NCBI GenBank assembly: GCA_964036045.1
Contig: OZ038385.1
Span: 37,170,063 to 37,234,062 of the forward strand
Reading direction: 5' to 3'
Source: Eutreptiella sp. 'Long Island Sound 2002'
Lineage: Eukaryota > Euglenozoa > Euglenophyceae > Eutreptiales > Eutreptiaceae
Length of the DNA: 64,000 nucleotides
This document shows, piece after piece, positions 29,742-40,308 of the stretch (positions within the stretch are counted from its first letter, which is position 1; each line of letters begins with the position of its first letter). The translations under genes were made by a program, and so were the position numbers. The notes below the pieces were generated by a model. That model saw only the letters and a program-made list of their open reading frames with translations. It ran no database searches and was not told the DNA's origin.

Positions 29742-32098
29742 TGGCCCAGCCGGCGGATGCGAGAGAGTGGGGGGGGGGGGCTGGGCCCCCCGACCCACGC
29801 CCCCCCCACGGTACGGCACGACGCAAGAGAGCGTGCCACCTCCCGCGGGAGGGAGTGCGGAGACAACGAGCGCGGGGGGGAACCTGCTGCCCCGCAGCCC
29901 GCTAACCACTGACCGCTAACCCTCACGGCCATCCCCGGCCGGCCAGCGCCGCGCGACGACGGCCGGGGGGATGAGTGGCCCCAGCGAGGGCCTGCACGAG
30001 GATCGGCTCTAGGTAGAGGGGGGCGGGGGAAGGGCGCGACCCCCCAGCCGATGGCTGGCCCCCGGGGCCAGGACTGCCATGCCGCCCCCCCCCCCGGCCG
30101 TCAGGAGGCGTCGCCAGGGGACCAAAGGCCCCCCCCCACTCCCCCCCCCCCTCTCCCACACTGGCCCGAGACCGGGCGGGGGGGCGGCCCCCCCACCCCC
30201 CCCCCCCGCACCCACCCCAGCTGGGGAGCCACAGGCGCGGCCCTCCGCCCCCCCAGGGCCGGGGGGGCGCCTGCCCCCCAGAAGGGACGGCGACGCGGTG
30301 GGGGGAACGGCGGCTGGACCTGCCCCCGCGAACCCACACCGGCGTGCCGGAGCAACGCGCACAACGGAAGAGGAAGGAGGCCGCGCCCCACATGACCCTC
30401 CCGTAACCACAGCCCACTCAGGGATGACAGAGGGGGGGTTCAGGTCTGCTGGGGCCCCCGGGGGAGCGGTCCACGGGCCGCCCCTCACCCCCCCCCACCC
30501 CGGGGCGGCACTTCAGCCCCGACCGCACGCGCACGCCGGAAGTGAACGCGCCGGCGAGACGGAGGGGGCCAGGACGGAGTACCGCAGGCCGCCGCCCGGA
30601 AGGAGAGCAGGGAGGCCGCGGCGCGACACCCCCCCCCCCCCTGCCCCCCCACCGGCCCGCGAGCCGCGGCGGCCCCGGCCCCCACCCCCCGAGGCAGGGG
30701 GGATGGTCCCCCCCCGCCCGAGAGAGGAGCCGGAGTGCGACCCGCCCCCCGGCCACAGCCGCCGGCTCCCATGGGGGCCGCGAAGAACAAGCGAACCCAC
30801 GCCTGCGCACCGGGACGCCGCACAGATCGTACCCAGAGAAGCCGGGTGAGCACGAACCGGAGTGGTATGGGGGGCCACGCCCCCCATGGACAGCACAACG
30901 CCAGTGACGCCCGCTTTGTTGCCTGCCCAGGGAAGGCAGAGGGACGGAATGAGGCAGAGCGACCCCCCGCCCTACAGGCCCCGCCCCGGCCGCACAACCG
31001 GGGGGTACGGCGCACGCCCCCCCCCCCCAGCCCGCCCCCCAGCATATGAACGCCACGGACCCGCCCCGCGGCGCGCAGCCCCCACAGGGACAGAGCAGGG
31101 CTCCCACACCCGCACGCCCGCGCCCACAACACGTGGATCGCGGACCCCGACAGCCCGCCCAGTGGACGGGCAGTCGGGGGAGGGGGAGCGCATGACCCCA
31201 GACGCCCCGGGCAACGCTAGAAGGCACCCCCCCCGGGGACGCCCTGCCGCCACCCCCACAACCCCAAGCCAAGTAGGGGGGAACCGGGACCGGACCGCCC
31301 CCCCCCCAAGCACGCCAGACGGAGCAAGGGACCGGGGCAGGACACGCGGAGGGGCACGGACCACGTGGAACGGCCCTACCAGCGCCCAGTGCCGGGACAA
31401 CGCGAGATGCGCGCGCCACACCACCCAGGGGGGGAGGGAGCGGACACCGCGAGAGGGCGAGCGCACACACACGCAAAGGGACACACGGGGACTACCGGAA
31501 GGGCAACCGGACCGAGCGCGCGGAACGCACAGACCACGTGGAACGGCGTACCAGCGAGCGAGGGTAAGGGACACCCGGACGGGACGGCCCGCCACACGCA
31601 GCGCGGAACACGCGGGGCGGGAAGGGGGAAACGAGAGAGATACGACGCCAGGTACCGGCCCGAACCCCCCGAACCGGCCGCGAGCGTCGCGCACACACAG
31701 ACGGGGCACTGCGCCCGCCAAGTCAGTAGTGGCGCACAGCGCCACGCCCCAACCCCTAGGCTAGGCAGCCTCCGCGCCAGCCCAAGGGGGTCCCACTGGC
31801 GACAAGCCAGTAGCACGGGCCCGGCGGCGCCGGCGCCCCGGGCGACCACGCATTAGGGGGGCGACGCAGTGGGTAAGCGCCCGCAGCCACGGCTGCGAAT
31901 TGATGCACTGACCGGGGAGTGGCGAAACGGGGAAGCCGGGGAAGGACGGGGCTCCGAGCTCTGTGAACCCGGGGGACTCCGCCACCAGGCAGGAGGTGCG
32001 TCTTCGAGGGCCCCCCACTAGGACCCGGTGGGGAGGATATCACCTGGCCCAACCAGGTGGCCCCCCGGGGCCGAAAGGCGTCTAGTACCCGCAAAATC
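29742..32098. other. GC-rich non-coding part of insert G
   Basis: Long open frames occur on both strands but they are Pro/Arg/Gly-rich, overlap each other and have no domain. Near 31850-31910 GGCGACGCAGTGGGTAAGCG resembles a tRNA D-arm/A-box and is followed by a 5-bp hairpin (CGCAG/CTGCG). No clear B-box follows. Confidence 0.4.
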
Positions 32099-32116
32099 AA
32101 ACCTCAAACCTCAAAC

Positions 32117-33407
32117 CCCAGCCATACATCCAGCTACATCATCTCCCGGAACCACTCCACCTATGGCTGAGGGTCTAGGCTTTACTGGAATGCCTTACCC
32201 CACCTATGGTGTGACTCAACCCGCGACTGTGCCACCTATGGCAACTGCAGTCAGCAAACCAGTGGCATGCAGCTCCACCTACACCGGTGCGCCTGAGCCT
32301 ATGCCTCGCCGCTATGAGGATGTCCATCACAGATGCGCGGCAGGCGTGTACATGACTGGGATACCCGGCTATGCGGCACCCGAACCTGGCTATACTATGC
32401 CAGTACCTGCTTTCACTTCTCAGAGTTGCCTACGTGGCCCTGAGTCTCTTGGTGGAAGGAGTAGAGGATCTGGAAGATCCTCCAACAGGTCCCTGACGCG
32501 GTCGGAGATTAAAGAGGCTCTCCGAGGAGCTACCTCTGAACCTGTTGGTGATGTCACTCAAGAGATTCGGGCTAAACTGGACCCCCTGATTCCTCCCCAA
32601 GCGTCACCTACCATCGTGGGAGTCTCACCTCACCGAGTACAAGCCAATCACCTGGTGGCGGGGTTGACAAACACCCTGGGAAGCCTGAGGAGCCGACCGA
32701 TGCCGACTGCTGCTGTGATACCGAGAAGCCCTTTCGTACCAAGAACGGCCCAGCCCCCCTACAGCCACTTGGAGAATTCCACGAGAGCCGAGCTGGACCG
32801 GTTGGGGCTGACAGCCCTGAGGGCAATGGTTGACGTGGAGCCCTACGGCTCTAGTGACCTAGGCGGAGACCCCTCGGACGATGAGCCGCCGTCCATGACT
32901 TCCGCTTCAGCCTCAGAAGACGGCGACCCTGAGGACCCTGAGAACCCGAGCGGGCGGAAGAAGAAGAAGAAGAGCAAGACCAAGCGCCCTGAGGGACGCA
33001 GGTCCCAGGAGGCTAAGGCAATCGCCACCTCCAAAATTGTGGTGAACTTGCCTGAGTTCACAGGCAAGGATCTCAGCAAGTTCGCTGAGAACTTTGGCCG
33101 ATTCCTCCGGATGACCGGCCAAACCCGTGCTAGTGGGGGAGTCAAGTGCGATTTGCTCCTGCAGTGCTGCAAGACCAAGTACCTGGAGAAGCAGGTCAAA
33201 CAGATCGTGACGAAGTCCGCCACCTTCGCGGACGTGTTGGTTGCCTTGGAGAGACAGTACCCGACCTACGAAACGGACCTCTCCATCAGGGCCGAGATCC
33301 AGAATCTGGCCGTGCTACCCAACAACCCCAAACCAGCCAGGATCTCCGAGCTACTGGCTGACCTGGACAACTGGGTGGGACGACTGACGCCGGGTTTCCT
33401 ACGGCAG
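32117..33407 (+). repeat. Second copy of the 1,291-bp gag duplication
   Basis: Repeats 15451-15729 joined to 27170-28181. It is uninterrupted by A and therefore shows the empty site of A (GGCTATACTATGCC near 32386). It retains CGA where the first copy has the TGA nonsense codon. Confidence 0.95.
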
Positions 33408-34277
33408 CGACGAGCTGCTCTTCTGGTTGGTGGCCAAGCTCCCTCGGGAGCTGTGGGACGAGTGCCGGTAAACGGCAGAGCGCAAGGCGAGAGCCCTCAA
33501 CTACGAGGATTTTTCTGTGCTACTATTGGAGCTGGCGCTGGAGAAAGAAAGCGACCAGCACCCGAACGCCTACCGTCCTGGAGGAGAAGGCTCTGGGATC
33601 CATGGCCGTGGGTATCAAGGACACCGACCCGGACAGGGGACTACCCCGAAAAAAATGCTCTTATCATGAGCAATGTACAAGATCTCTTCTGGTGTGATGC
33701 CAGAGACGAGCAGGGCTCCCTGCTTCACGCCCTGGACTGCGATCAGCATGATTGCTTCGTGGTCCAGGGTAAGAAGCAGGAGACCAACAGCGGCGGCAAG
33801 GCGAAGCTGCCGGACCACTACAGGTGTACTATCACCTGTGCGTTCTGCGGGAAGAGGAAGCACTACGAGGATGAGTGCTACCATAAGACCGAGAACCCTA
33901 GTGGCAAGGGCGGTGGCAAGGGCAACACCAACAAGGACAATGGCCAAGGCAAGTGCAAGGGGAATGGCAAAGGCCAAGGTGGCAAAGGCAAAGGTGGACG
34001 AGGAGGCGGTGACCGCAAGCCTGACAAGGACAAGAACGCGAACCCGTCCGGAGGGAACCCGAGTCCTACGCCAGGGGGGAACCCTGAGCCCGCTGGTGGG
34101 CAACCCAACACGGGACCTACGACTCGCTCCCAGACGCAAGGCCAACAAGAACAAGGGACAAAGCATGCTAACGAAGATGGGGACCAGTCCAATGCCCGCA
34201 AGCGCTCCCCCTTCATGCGCATGGCGCGTAAACTCCAGAAGAAGGGGTTCGAAGTGACCTGCCCCGCGGAGTTCTGA
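33408..34277 (+). pseudogene. gag of element B, 3-prime part
   Basis: After the shared frameshift the correct frame reads DELLFWLVAKLPRELWDEC, then hits a TAA near 33469, and a further shift near 33650 restores the gag frame. The CCHC knuckle CAFCGKRKHYEDEC and the Gly/Lys tail follow, ending FEVTCPAEF with TGA at 34275-34277. Two shifts and two nonsense codons over the whole gag make it non-functional. Confidence 0.85.
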
Positions 34278-34280
34278 CAA
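34275..34280 (+). promoter_or_regulatory. gag-pol stop of element B (TGA CAA)
   Basis: pol follows in the same frame, as in A. The stop is the same but the next codon is CAA. Confidence 0.5.
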
Positions 34281-35300
34281 GGACGCTCCGGGGGGCCTAG
34301 AGACCTGGTGTTCTGGGCACGTATCTGTCTTGGGGGACGCGAATACCTGGAGGTATTGGATACTGGGGCCACCACATCTATCGTGGCCAGGGAAATTTTA
34401 CCTTGTGGGGACCTGAAGAACATCTTGCCTACCGCAGCCATCCGCATGCGAGATGGGCATGTGGTGCACAGTTGTGGGGACTGTGAGGTGGAAGTACCTA
34501 TGGGTTCTAGAAGCATTGCCCATCGGTTCTACATGATGGACACCGGAGCCTTCGACTTTGTACTGGGTACTGACTTCTTCGTCGAGCACTCCCAGATTCT
34601 ATCCCTCACCCTGCAAGCACCCTACGTCCTCCAGGTGGACCATGGTGACGGCTGGGAATCTGTACCTCTGGAGCAGTGCGAGTATACTTCTAGCTACCTG
34701 AGGGTATGCAAGAGGGAGCCCTCAACCATGATGGTCACCTCCAAAACTGAGGACTATCAGCTCCTGGGTGATGTCCTAGACCAAGGTCTGAGGCAGTTGG
34801 GAGACTCCCGGGAAGACCTGAATGTGGAGCTATTCGCCAGCGACAAGCAACATGTCCTGGACCTCTACTGCAGCAAGGGGAAAAATTGCTGCTATAAACT
34901 TTACTGGCCCTCTTTTGGGAAGGCCTACGGGAATCCAAGATTCAGTGAGCTGCGGAAGGTACTGGCCAAGGTGGCCCTGGAACGTTCCCGTATGGTCCTG
35001 TGCTCTCCCGATTGGGGAGCCCATGGGGGAAATGAGTACTGGCGTACTCTATTGGACAAGCTGACGCTCACCTCCATCCAGCTGCCCGATGACGCCATCT
35101 ACGTGCCTCTGGGCCGCAAGACGCCCATCGGGAAACCTGGATGGGGTAGTATGCTAAGCGTGGTGGATGGGAGTCTAGCCCCAGTGCCCTGGGAGGACCT
35201 GGACCCTGCTATGGTCCAGGAAATTCAACGTGAGAGCAGTGGCTTCACCCTGGACGTCGTGAAAAATCACCTACAACCTCGAGACGCCGTGGAGACTACT
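34278..35300 (+). pseudogene. pol: pol of element B: protease and MTase-like domain, truncated
   Basis: Open from the gag stop. It contains the protease (VLDTGATTSIV), the second conserved protease block (FDFVLGTDFF), and the methyltransferase-like block (VELFASDKQHVLDLYCSKG, YGNPRF, CSPDWGAHGGNEYW). Homology to A ends after DAVETT at about 35300, where the frame runs into a stop in unrelated DNA. RT, RNase H, integrase and chromodomain are missing. Confidence 0.9.
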
Positions 35301-35550
35301 CTGTTATTATAGTGTCTAGCACGATGATCAGCGAAGCACAGCACAAGACTTTTCATACCTGTTTCGGATTCATTATCTCAGATCAAAGTCGCAATCAGGC
35401 ATATTGAGATTTTAGTATGCCTGTAGAGTAATAAAATGTTTATAACAACACAATACACGAAATCAAGAATCGCAACACAATCCAAACTCCTATTCTCTTT
35501 ATTGTACATGCGCGACCTACAGCAAATCCCGTGACTGTCACATTCACACA
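35301..35550. other. Short unassigned segment between B and D
   Basis: AT-richer sequence with no match to A, B or D that I can see. It may be original flank or a remnant of another insertion. Confidence 0.4.
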
Positions 35551-36258
35551 AGTAAGAAAAAGTCACTGCCATGTCTTTCTTGGAGGGCTTGATCCAGGCC
35601 AAGCCCCCCTTAAAACCCTTTTGTTGATGCTAAGACAAACTTAAGTGTTTTATCTCTCTTTTGTTGCCTAAAGTACACTTTCTCAAAGTAACTAGGGTTG
35701 TGACCCTAGCCCCCCATGAAGTTCACCCCTACCACTCAACTGAGCGGAGGTACCTTCCTTCACGGAGGATATACCGAAATAAAATAGGCATTTCATGCTT
35801 TAGGCCTTGGAGGATAAGCCTAGTGGTCTCCCACCCCAAGACCCCTATACTCAATTGTATCTACCACTTATTGTGGTCCTACTTTGTAACTGTTTCTGAA
35901 TGCAGTTGCTTGTCCAAGTCATGTTCTGTGTGGTCCTGACATCTATGCCCCACATTCCTAACCAGCACCATTACACCCAAAAAAGTGCACATGAAGTGCC
36001 TAATGCTATCTCTGAGGCAAGAGTCAGACCAATTTTCATATAAAATCTTTTGTATTATCCATTTGTGATTGAATCTTTGTGTATAAACCTGCTTTGTTCA
36101 TCTGCAGCCCTTCTGTGTTACACTGGATTCCAAAACCAATCATTGATTCCATCCACATCCTGTTCTTGCTCTACTTGCTGCTTTGGTTTGGGTTTTCAAC
36201 TACAAAACCTGCAGGATATCATCAAAATATCTAGGGCATAAATCAAGGACATCTTTCC
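35551..36258 (+). repeat. 5-prime LTR of element D (about 708 bp)
   Basis: Start assigned from the AGTAAGAAAAAGT shared with A and B. End assigned from CATCTTTCC followed by GGCAGCAGAGACAG, which parallels the LTR/PBS junction of the relatives. AAGCCTAGTGGT near 35816 may be a remnant of the tRNA-like block. No second copy is in the window, so the boundaries are inferred. Confidence 0.6.
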
Positions 36259-36272
36259 GGCAGCAGAGACAG
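36258..36272 (+). other. Primer-binding site of element D (probable)
   Basis: CGGCAGCAGAGACAG aligns with TGGTAGCAAGAGGCAG of A and B but differs at several positions, consistent with decay or a different primer tRNA. Confidence 0.4.
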
Positions 36273-36340
36273 TCCCTTGTCACCTTTTGAACCGACCCTG
36301 AGAAGAAGTGCAGCACAAAAAGCTCAACAACAAGTTCATC

Positions 36341-37886
36341 ATGTCCACGCCAAGCGTCAGGACCTGGCCCATCAGAACTGTCCAAGTGCAAATGGGCAGC
36401 ATGGCCCACCCCATGAGTGAACCACCTTACCGAGCTCCACAACATCTCAGTGGCGCATCTGGGTCCCAAGGAGATCAAGAACGCAGAAGGGCGGAAGAAA
36501 ATAAAGGCCTTACCACGGAGGCCTTAGCAGCCCACGGTGGAGACAGCTTCAGTCATCTCCACAGACGTGTAGCTGCCTCAGTATCCAGATCCAACTGTCC
36601 GGCTTCATCCTCAACAGCGATTGAAGGCCCTGAGGAGTATGAGGAACTGAGGAAGAAAATGGATGAATACATCCTCCATGAGGACTACTACAAATCCATT
36701 CTCGGAGAAGATGGAGAGGAGCCATTGGCAGTACATGGATCCAGACCACGTACAGACCTAGGGTCCTACGCGCACTCTGGCCCGCCGTCCGACAGAGCCG
36801 AGACTGCATCCCTGCCAAGACGACCAAGACCTGAGTATCCAAGACCATGTTGTCCAACCCCAAGGGCTCCCGAAGTGGGCCCGACTCGAGTAGAAGAACA
36901 ACATCATCCAAGGCCAACCTACGGTGCCCTGGATCATACGGCCGAGCTGTTGGCCAAACTCCTGTCTGGATCAAAAGATCCAGATGTGACGGCCCTATCG
37001 GAGGTCATTAAGGCTAAACTGGGTATTGCAGAACCCTTACCCAAGCCAGAGTTGCCCTCTCTCTCTCCAGGACTGAGTACCCTGGCCGAAGATCTTAAGA
37101 GATCAAGGGTCTTAAGGCTGTTGCCTAAGGTTACCTGCCCCAGCCCCTTTCACCCCCGTGCCAGGACAGTGCGTATGGCTGATCTACAGGACGTGCCTGT
37201 CACAGAGATTGAGAGAAGAGGTCTGTCAGCCCTGGCACCTCTTGCCGGCGTGTCGCCTTCAGGCCTAACTCCCGGGGGTGGGAAGACGGGCAGACCTATT
37301 GCCCAGGCGAACATCCAGCTGGAACTGCCGGAGTTCGACCCCAAAAATCTGCCCGAATCGGCAGAAGAATTTGCAGAGTTCCTTTTGCTGACTGGCCGAT
37401 CCCATGTGGATGTGGCCACCAAATATTCACTGCTGAAACGCTCATGCAAAAAGAAATCTTTGCAAAAACGGGTGAAACAGATTGTGAAAACCTGTTCTAC
37501 CCGGGCAGAGGTACTCCTGAGGTTGGAGAAAACATTCCCAGTCTATGAGACTGACCTCAGCGTACGCACACAGATCGAGGAGCTACCTATGCTCCCTGAG
37601 TTTCCATCCGCTGCCCGAATTTCTGAATATTGTGCGACTTGGAGTACTTGTTTTCGAGGATGAACGTGGGCTCCTACGGAGCCACTGAGCCCCACCTGTG
37701 GCTCATGAGTAAGATCCCCCAACGTACGTGGGATGATTGCCGCACCACCTCTGAGAGGAAGAGCAGGACCCACTCGTACGATGAACTGGTGGATCTCTTG
37801 ATTGAGCTAGCTCTTGAGAGAGAGAATGACTCCCACATGGAGAAATTCCTCAAGAAGCATTTGGGACGAGGTGGTACCCCTACCCC
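36341..37886 (+). pseudogene. gag of element D, 5-prime part (one frameshift)
   Basis: ATG at 36341 (MSTPSVRTWPIRTVQ). The capsid-like core is recognisable (LELPEFDPKNLPESAEEFAE, KKSLQKRVKQIVKTC, YETDLSV). Near 37630-37645 one indel moves the reading to the frame that continues MNVGSYGATEPHLWLMSKIP and RTWDDC, aligning with SSDDLLFWLCSKLPRELWDEC of A. At 37886 it is interrupted by element E. Confidence 0.8.
37883..37886. other. Left target-site duplication of E (CCCC)
   Basis: CCCC at 37883-37886 and CCCC at 40305-40308 flank E. Removing E and one copy restores an uninterrupted gag frame (TPTPERGEGKE). The exact length (4 or 5) is ambiguous by one base. Confidence 0.7.
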
Positions 37887-38045
37887 TGTAACCGGGGCCC
37901 CAGCCCATGGGTCGCATGTACATACATTGTATTATTTGATGTTGCTTGATCTGCAGTGATTTGTCGTATTTGTGGTACACATTTATTACTGTTTGCAGTG
38001 ATACTATGTTTTTAGTTTCGTCTCCGTGCTCATCACTTGGTTTTA
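37887..38045 (+). repeat. 5-prime LTR of E (159 bp)
   Basis: Differs from the 3-prime LTR at three positions that I can see (GTCGC/GTGGC, GATGT/GATAT, GTCGT/GTCCT), so the insertion is older than that of A. Confidence 0.9.
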
Positions 38046-38063
38046 TGGTGCAGAGGGTACAGC
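38046..38063 (+). other. Primer-binding site of E
   Basis: TGGTGCAGAGGGTACAGC directly follows the LTR and begins with the TGG expected opposite a tRNA CCA end. The primer tRNA is not identified and differs from that of A/B. Confidence 0.65.
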
Positions 38064-38122
38064 AAAATTTTTTTTGCTGACCGATCCTGCTGCGCTGCTC
38101 TGCTTTGCCGAGTGTCGAGTTC

Positions 38123-38827
38123 ATGATGTACGAAGAGTACAAATTCAATGGGCAGGTGAACTACGGAATGCCCTGCTATCCAACGGTCGTGGGCCTGATT
38201 CAGGAGTCAGCAAGTTCAAGTTCCGGTGGTCCTTCAGTCCCTGGGTTGGACCAGCACGAGTACGGTGGCTTCTTTCACTGCGAGGTCAACGAGCGACGTC
38301 GCATCTATGAGCGGTGGGTTCAAGATCGAAAATTTCGAATTATCAAGCCTCATCAGCAGGCTAGGGCTGGTATGTCGCGTTCTGCATTGGCGCCGCCAGC
38401 CTGCCCAGGAAGTGGAGTGTCACTGGCAGCAACATCCGTGCCTCCAACGCCGACGGCAGCGCCATCCGTGCCTCCAACGCCGCCGGCAGCAATATCAGGG
38501 CCTCCAACGCCGACGGCAGCGCCATCAGTGCCTCCAACGACGCTGGCAGCGACGTCCGTGCCTCAGGCGTCGCCGGCAGCGCCATCAGTGCCTCCAACGA
38601 CACTGGCAACAACATCCGTGCCTCCGGCGCCGCGGGCAACAACGGCAGTGCCCCGGGCGTCGCCGGCAACGACAACTGTGCCTCCGGCGCCGCCAGCAGC
38701 AACATTCGTGCCTCCAGCTTCACCGGCGACACCATCTGCGTCTCCATCGTCAGCGGCGCCTCTGGGGTCTGCCCGGAAGAAGACCCACAGGGGCACTCGG
38801 AGAGGGCGCAAGCCCTTGGTAACATAA
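38123..38827 (+). CDS. ORF of element E, unknown, Pro/Ala/Thr repeat protein
   Basis: 234 residues from ATG at 38123 (MMYEEYKFNGQVNYG) to TAA. The first 100 residues look globular (EYGGFFHCEVNERRRIYERW, RKFRIIKPHQQ). The middle consists of about ten 10-residue repeats of the type PPTPTAAPSV, from a 30-bp DNA repeat at about 38420-38730. The C-terminus is basic (RKKTHRGTRRGRKPL). No zinc knuckle or enzyme motif is seen. It could be a Gag substitute or RNA-binding protein of a non-autonomous element, or a captured host gene fragment; I cannot tell which. An uninterrupted frame of this length with no enzyme function suggests it may matter to the element. Confidence 0.55.
   Translation: MMYEEYKFNGQVNYGMPCYPTVVGLIQESASSSSGGPSVPGLDQHEYGGFFHCEVNERRRIYERWVQDRKFRIIKPHQQARAGMSRSALAPPACPGSGVSLAATSVPPTPTAAPSVPPTPPAAISGPPTPTAAPSVPPTTLAATSVPQASPAAPSVPPTTLATTSVPPAPRATTAVPRASPATTTVPPAPPAATFVPPASPATPSASPSSAAPLGSARKKTHRGTRRGRKPLVT
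38420..38730 (+). repeat. 30-bp coding minisatellite in E
   Basis: Units like GCAGCGCCATCCGTGCCTCC plus AACGCCGACG recur about ten times with in-frame variation. Confidence 0.8.
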
Positions 38828-39167
38828 AGTTATGTTTTACGCTTTTGCTTGCCTGCTAGGTCACAGGGGCTGCACTTCTTGCTGCCCTGTTTTGTTGGGA
38901 CCAGTCTCAGGGTGTAACAGGAACCCTCCCAGCTTGTGGGTAATCAACACCCTAGCCTAGCCAGATGTTTAGTAGGAACCCTCCCAGCTTGTGGGTATGA
39001 CACGAACCCTCCAAGCTTGTGGGTAGAAACTAACTTAGTTCCTAAACACTGGTACCTAACTTTAATCCTCTGATGGTATTGATTTTTGGGAACAGTGAGC
39101 TGAAAGCCACTTTCCCTGCTGCAGAGCACCGAGTTCTGGGCACTGGCCTTGCTCGGTTGCCATAAGG

Positions 39168-39232
<65 letters not shown>

Positions 39233-40134
39233 CAGAGAGAAAGAGTTCTGATTTTCAGCCAACCCCCTGAGTTTCAGCTTAGTGGGGGGGTTGCTGAGTG
39301 TTGTGCCTTTGCGTGGGTAGTAGAACCACTACTAGCTCTGGGCATCTCTTCCCATATTCTTGTGTTTTGGTGGGGAGAGAAGCCATGTGAAGCTCCTAGG
39401 CGGCCTTCACCCCTTGTTACCTCTCGCCTTGGGGAAGTAGTTAAGTCTACACGGCCTAGGTTGCTGGAGTCCCCCTATCTCCCTCGTAGGTTGGGCCGGA
39501 ATATGCCGTAGTGGCGTAACCCCATTCTCTTCCCCCTTGGGGTTGCTCTTAACCCACATTTTCTTTTTTTTTGGCACTTTCAGGCAGTTTTGTACAGTTT
39601 TTTCTGTTTTTGGCCAGTGCTGTGCATCCACTGTCCAGCATCCCAGAGACAACAGATCATTTTTTTCTTTTTTTGCTTGCCTGGATTGTTACAAGCAGCA
39701 GTGTTGCTGCTGGAGGGTGGTGCAGCTGATGGAGCCCCACCATCTTGGGCGGCCATCTTCCCGTGTGCGTGTCACGAAAGAATTTAGATCAGGGGTCTTC
39801 AGTTGGTGTCCGCGCTCTGTGCCGCGCGTGAGTGGAGCTGGTGTGTGCGCGCTCTGCTGTGCGTGTCTGTGCGCGCCGCGTGTTGCCGGCCATCGTGCTG
39901 TTGTGCGCGCCATCTGGTGCCGGCCTAGGGGAGCAGGTTGTGCGCGGGTGAGTGGTGCCGGGGCAGGGTGTGTGGTGCGAGCGCGTGTGGTGCCGGGGCG
40001 CACAGTGTTATGGGGTGGTGCCTGCGGGTGGCCACAGGCATGGTGGTAGCAGATCAGTTTGTACATGGGCTGCCCAGACATCTCTGCTGGAGCACTCTAC
40101 CAAAGCCTGGTGTTGCACACCCCGGCTTTTATTT
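38828..40134 (+). other. Non-coding 3-prime part of E
   Basis: No ORF with protein-like character. It contains AGGAACCCTCCCAGCTTGTG-type direct repeats (near 38920, 38970 and 39004), the (GA)n run, and a GT/GC-rich stretch before the polypurine tract. Confidence 0.5.
39169..39232. repeat. (GA)n microsatellite
   Basis: Almost pure GA run of about 60 bp within E. Confidence 0.95.
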
Positions 40135-40145
40135 AAGTGGGGGGG
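40135..40145 (+). other. Polypurine tract of E
   Basis: AAGTGGGGGGG lies immediately before the 3-prime LTR. Confidence 0.8.
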
Positions 40146-40304
40146 TGTAACCGGGGCCCCAGCCCATGGGTGGCATGTACATACATTGTATTATTTGATA
40201 TTGCTTGATCTGCAGTGATTTGTCCTATTTGTGGTACACATTTATTACTGTTTGCAGTGATACTATGTTTTTAGTTTCGTCTCCGTGCTCATCACTTGGT
40301 TTTA
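40146..40304 (+). repeat. 3-prime LTR of E (159 bp)
   Basis: Partner of 37887-38045. It is followed by the CCCC duplication and resumed gag of D. Confidence 0.9.
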
Positions 40305-40308
40305 CCCC

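Larger units (their letters stand above)
28182..32116 (+). mobile_element. Insert G: 3.9-kb GC-rich element with 1,291-bp target duplication
   Basis: This segment is absent from Gag of A and separates two copies of the same 1,291-bp gag stretch (15451-15729 plus 27170-28181; and 32117-33407). The copies have equal length and about 20 differences by my count. G has far higher GC content than its surroundings, with many C and G runs. Its right end carries an AAACCTC-type short tandem tail (32099-32116), as seen at the 3-prime ends of some non-LTR retrotransposons. It has no LTRs or inverted ends and no reverse transcriptase. Best guess: a non-autonomous, 5-prime-truncated non-LTR element in plus orientation. 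A tandem duplication with filler DNA is the alternative. Confidence 0.6.
14216..35300 (+). mobile_element. Element B: decayed Ty3/gypsy retrotransposon (host of A and G)
   Basis: A plus-strand LTR retrotransposon: 5-prime LTR 14216-14988, primer-binding site at 14989, gag from 15088, then protease and methyltransferase-like pol up to 35300, where homology to element A stops abruptly and unrelated sequence begins. Reverse transcriptase, integrase and 3-prime LTR are missing from the window. gag is interrupted by element A (15730-27164) and by insert G (28182-32116), and it carries frameshifts and nonsense codons, so B is not functional. Protein similarity to A is high throughout, so A and B are one family. 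Confidence 0.85.
37887..40304 (+). mobile_element. Element E: 2.4-kb non-autonomous LTR retrotransposon
   Basis: 159-bp LTRs at 37887-38045 and 40146-40304 start TGTAACCGGGG and end TTGGTTTTA. The left one is followed by TGGTGCAGAGGGTACAGC (PBS-like) and the right one is preceded by AAGTGGGGGGG (polypurine tract). It has no protease, RT or integrase. The single ORF (38123-38827) is unlike Gag of A, B or D. It must be mobilised by another element's enzymes. Its LTRs are unrelated to those of the A/B/D family. Confidence 0.88.

Noticed and set aside
29742-31764. Long open frames on both strands of the GC-rich insert
   Set aside because: They overlap in several frames, are Pro/Arg/Gly-rich and have no domain; such openness is expected at this composition.
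35302-35550. Start of the D LTR at TGTTATTATAG (35302)
   Set aside because: A TG start next to the break in B was tempting, but AGTAAGAAAAAGT at 35551 matches the proven LTR start of A and that of B.
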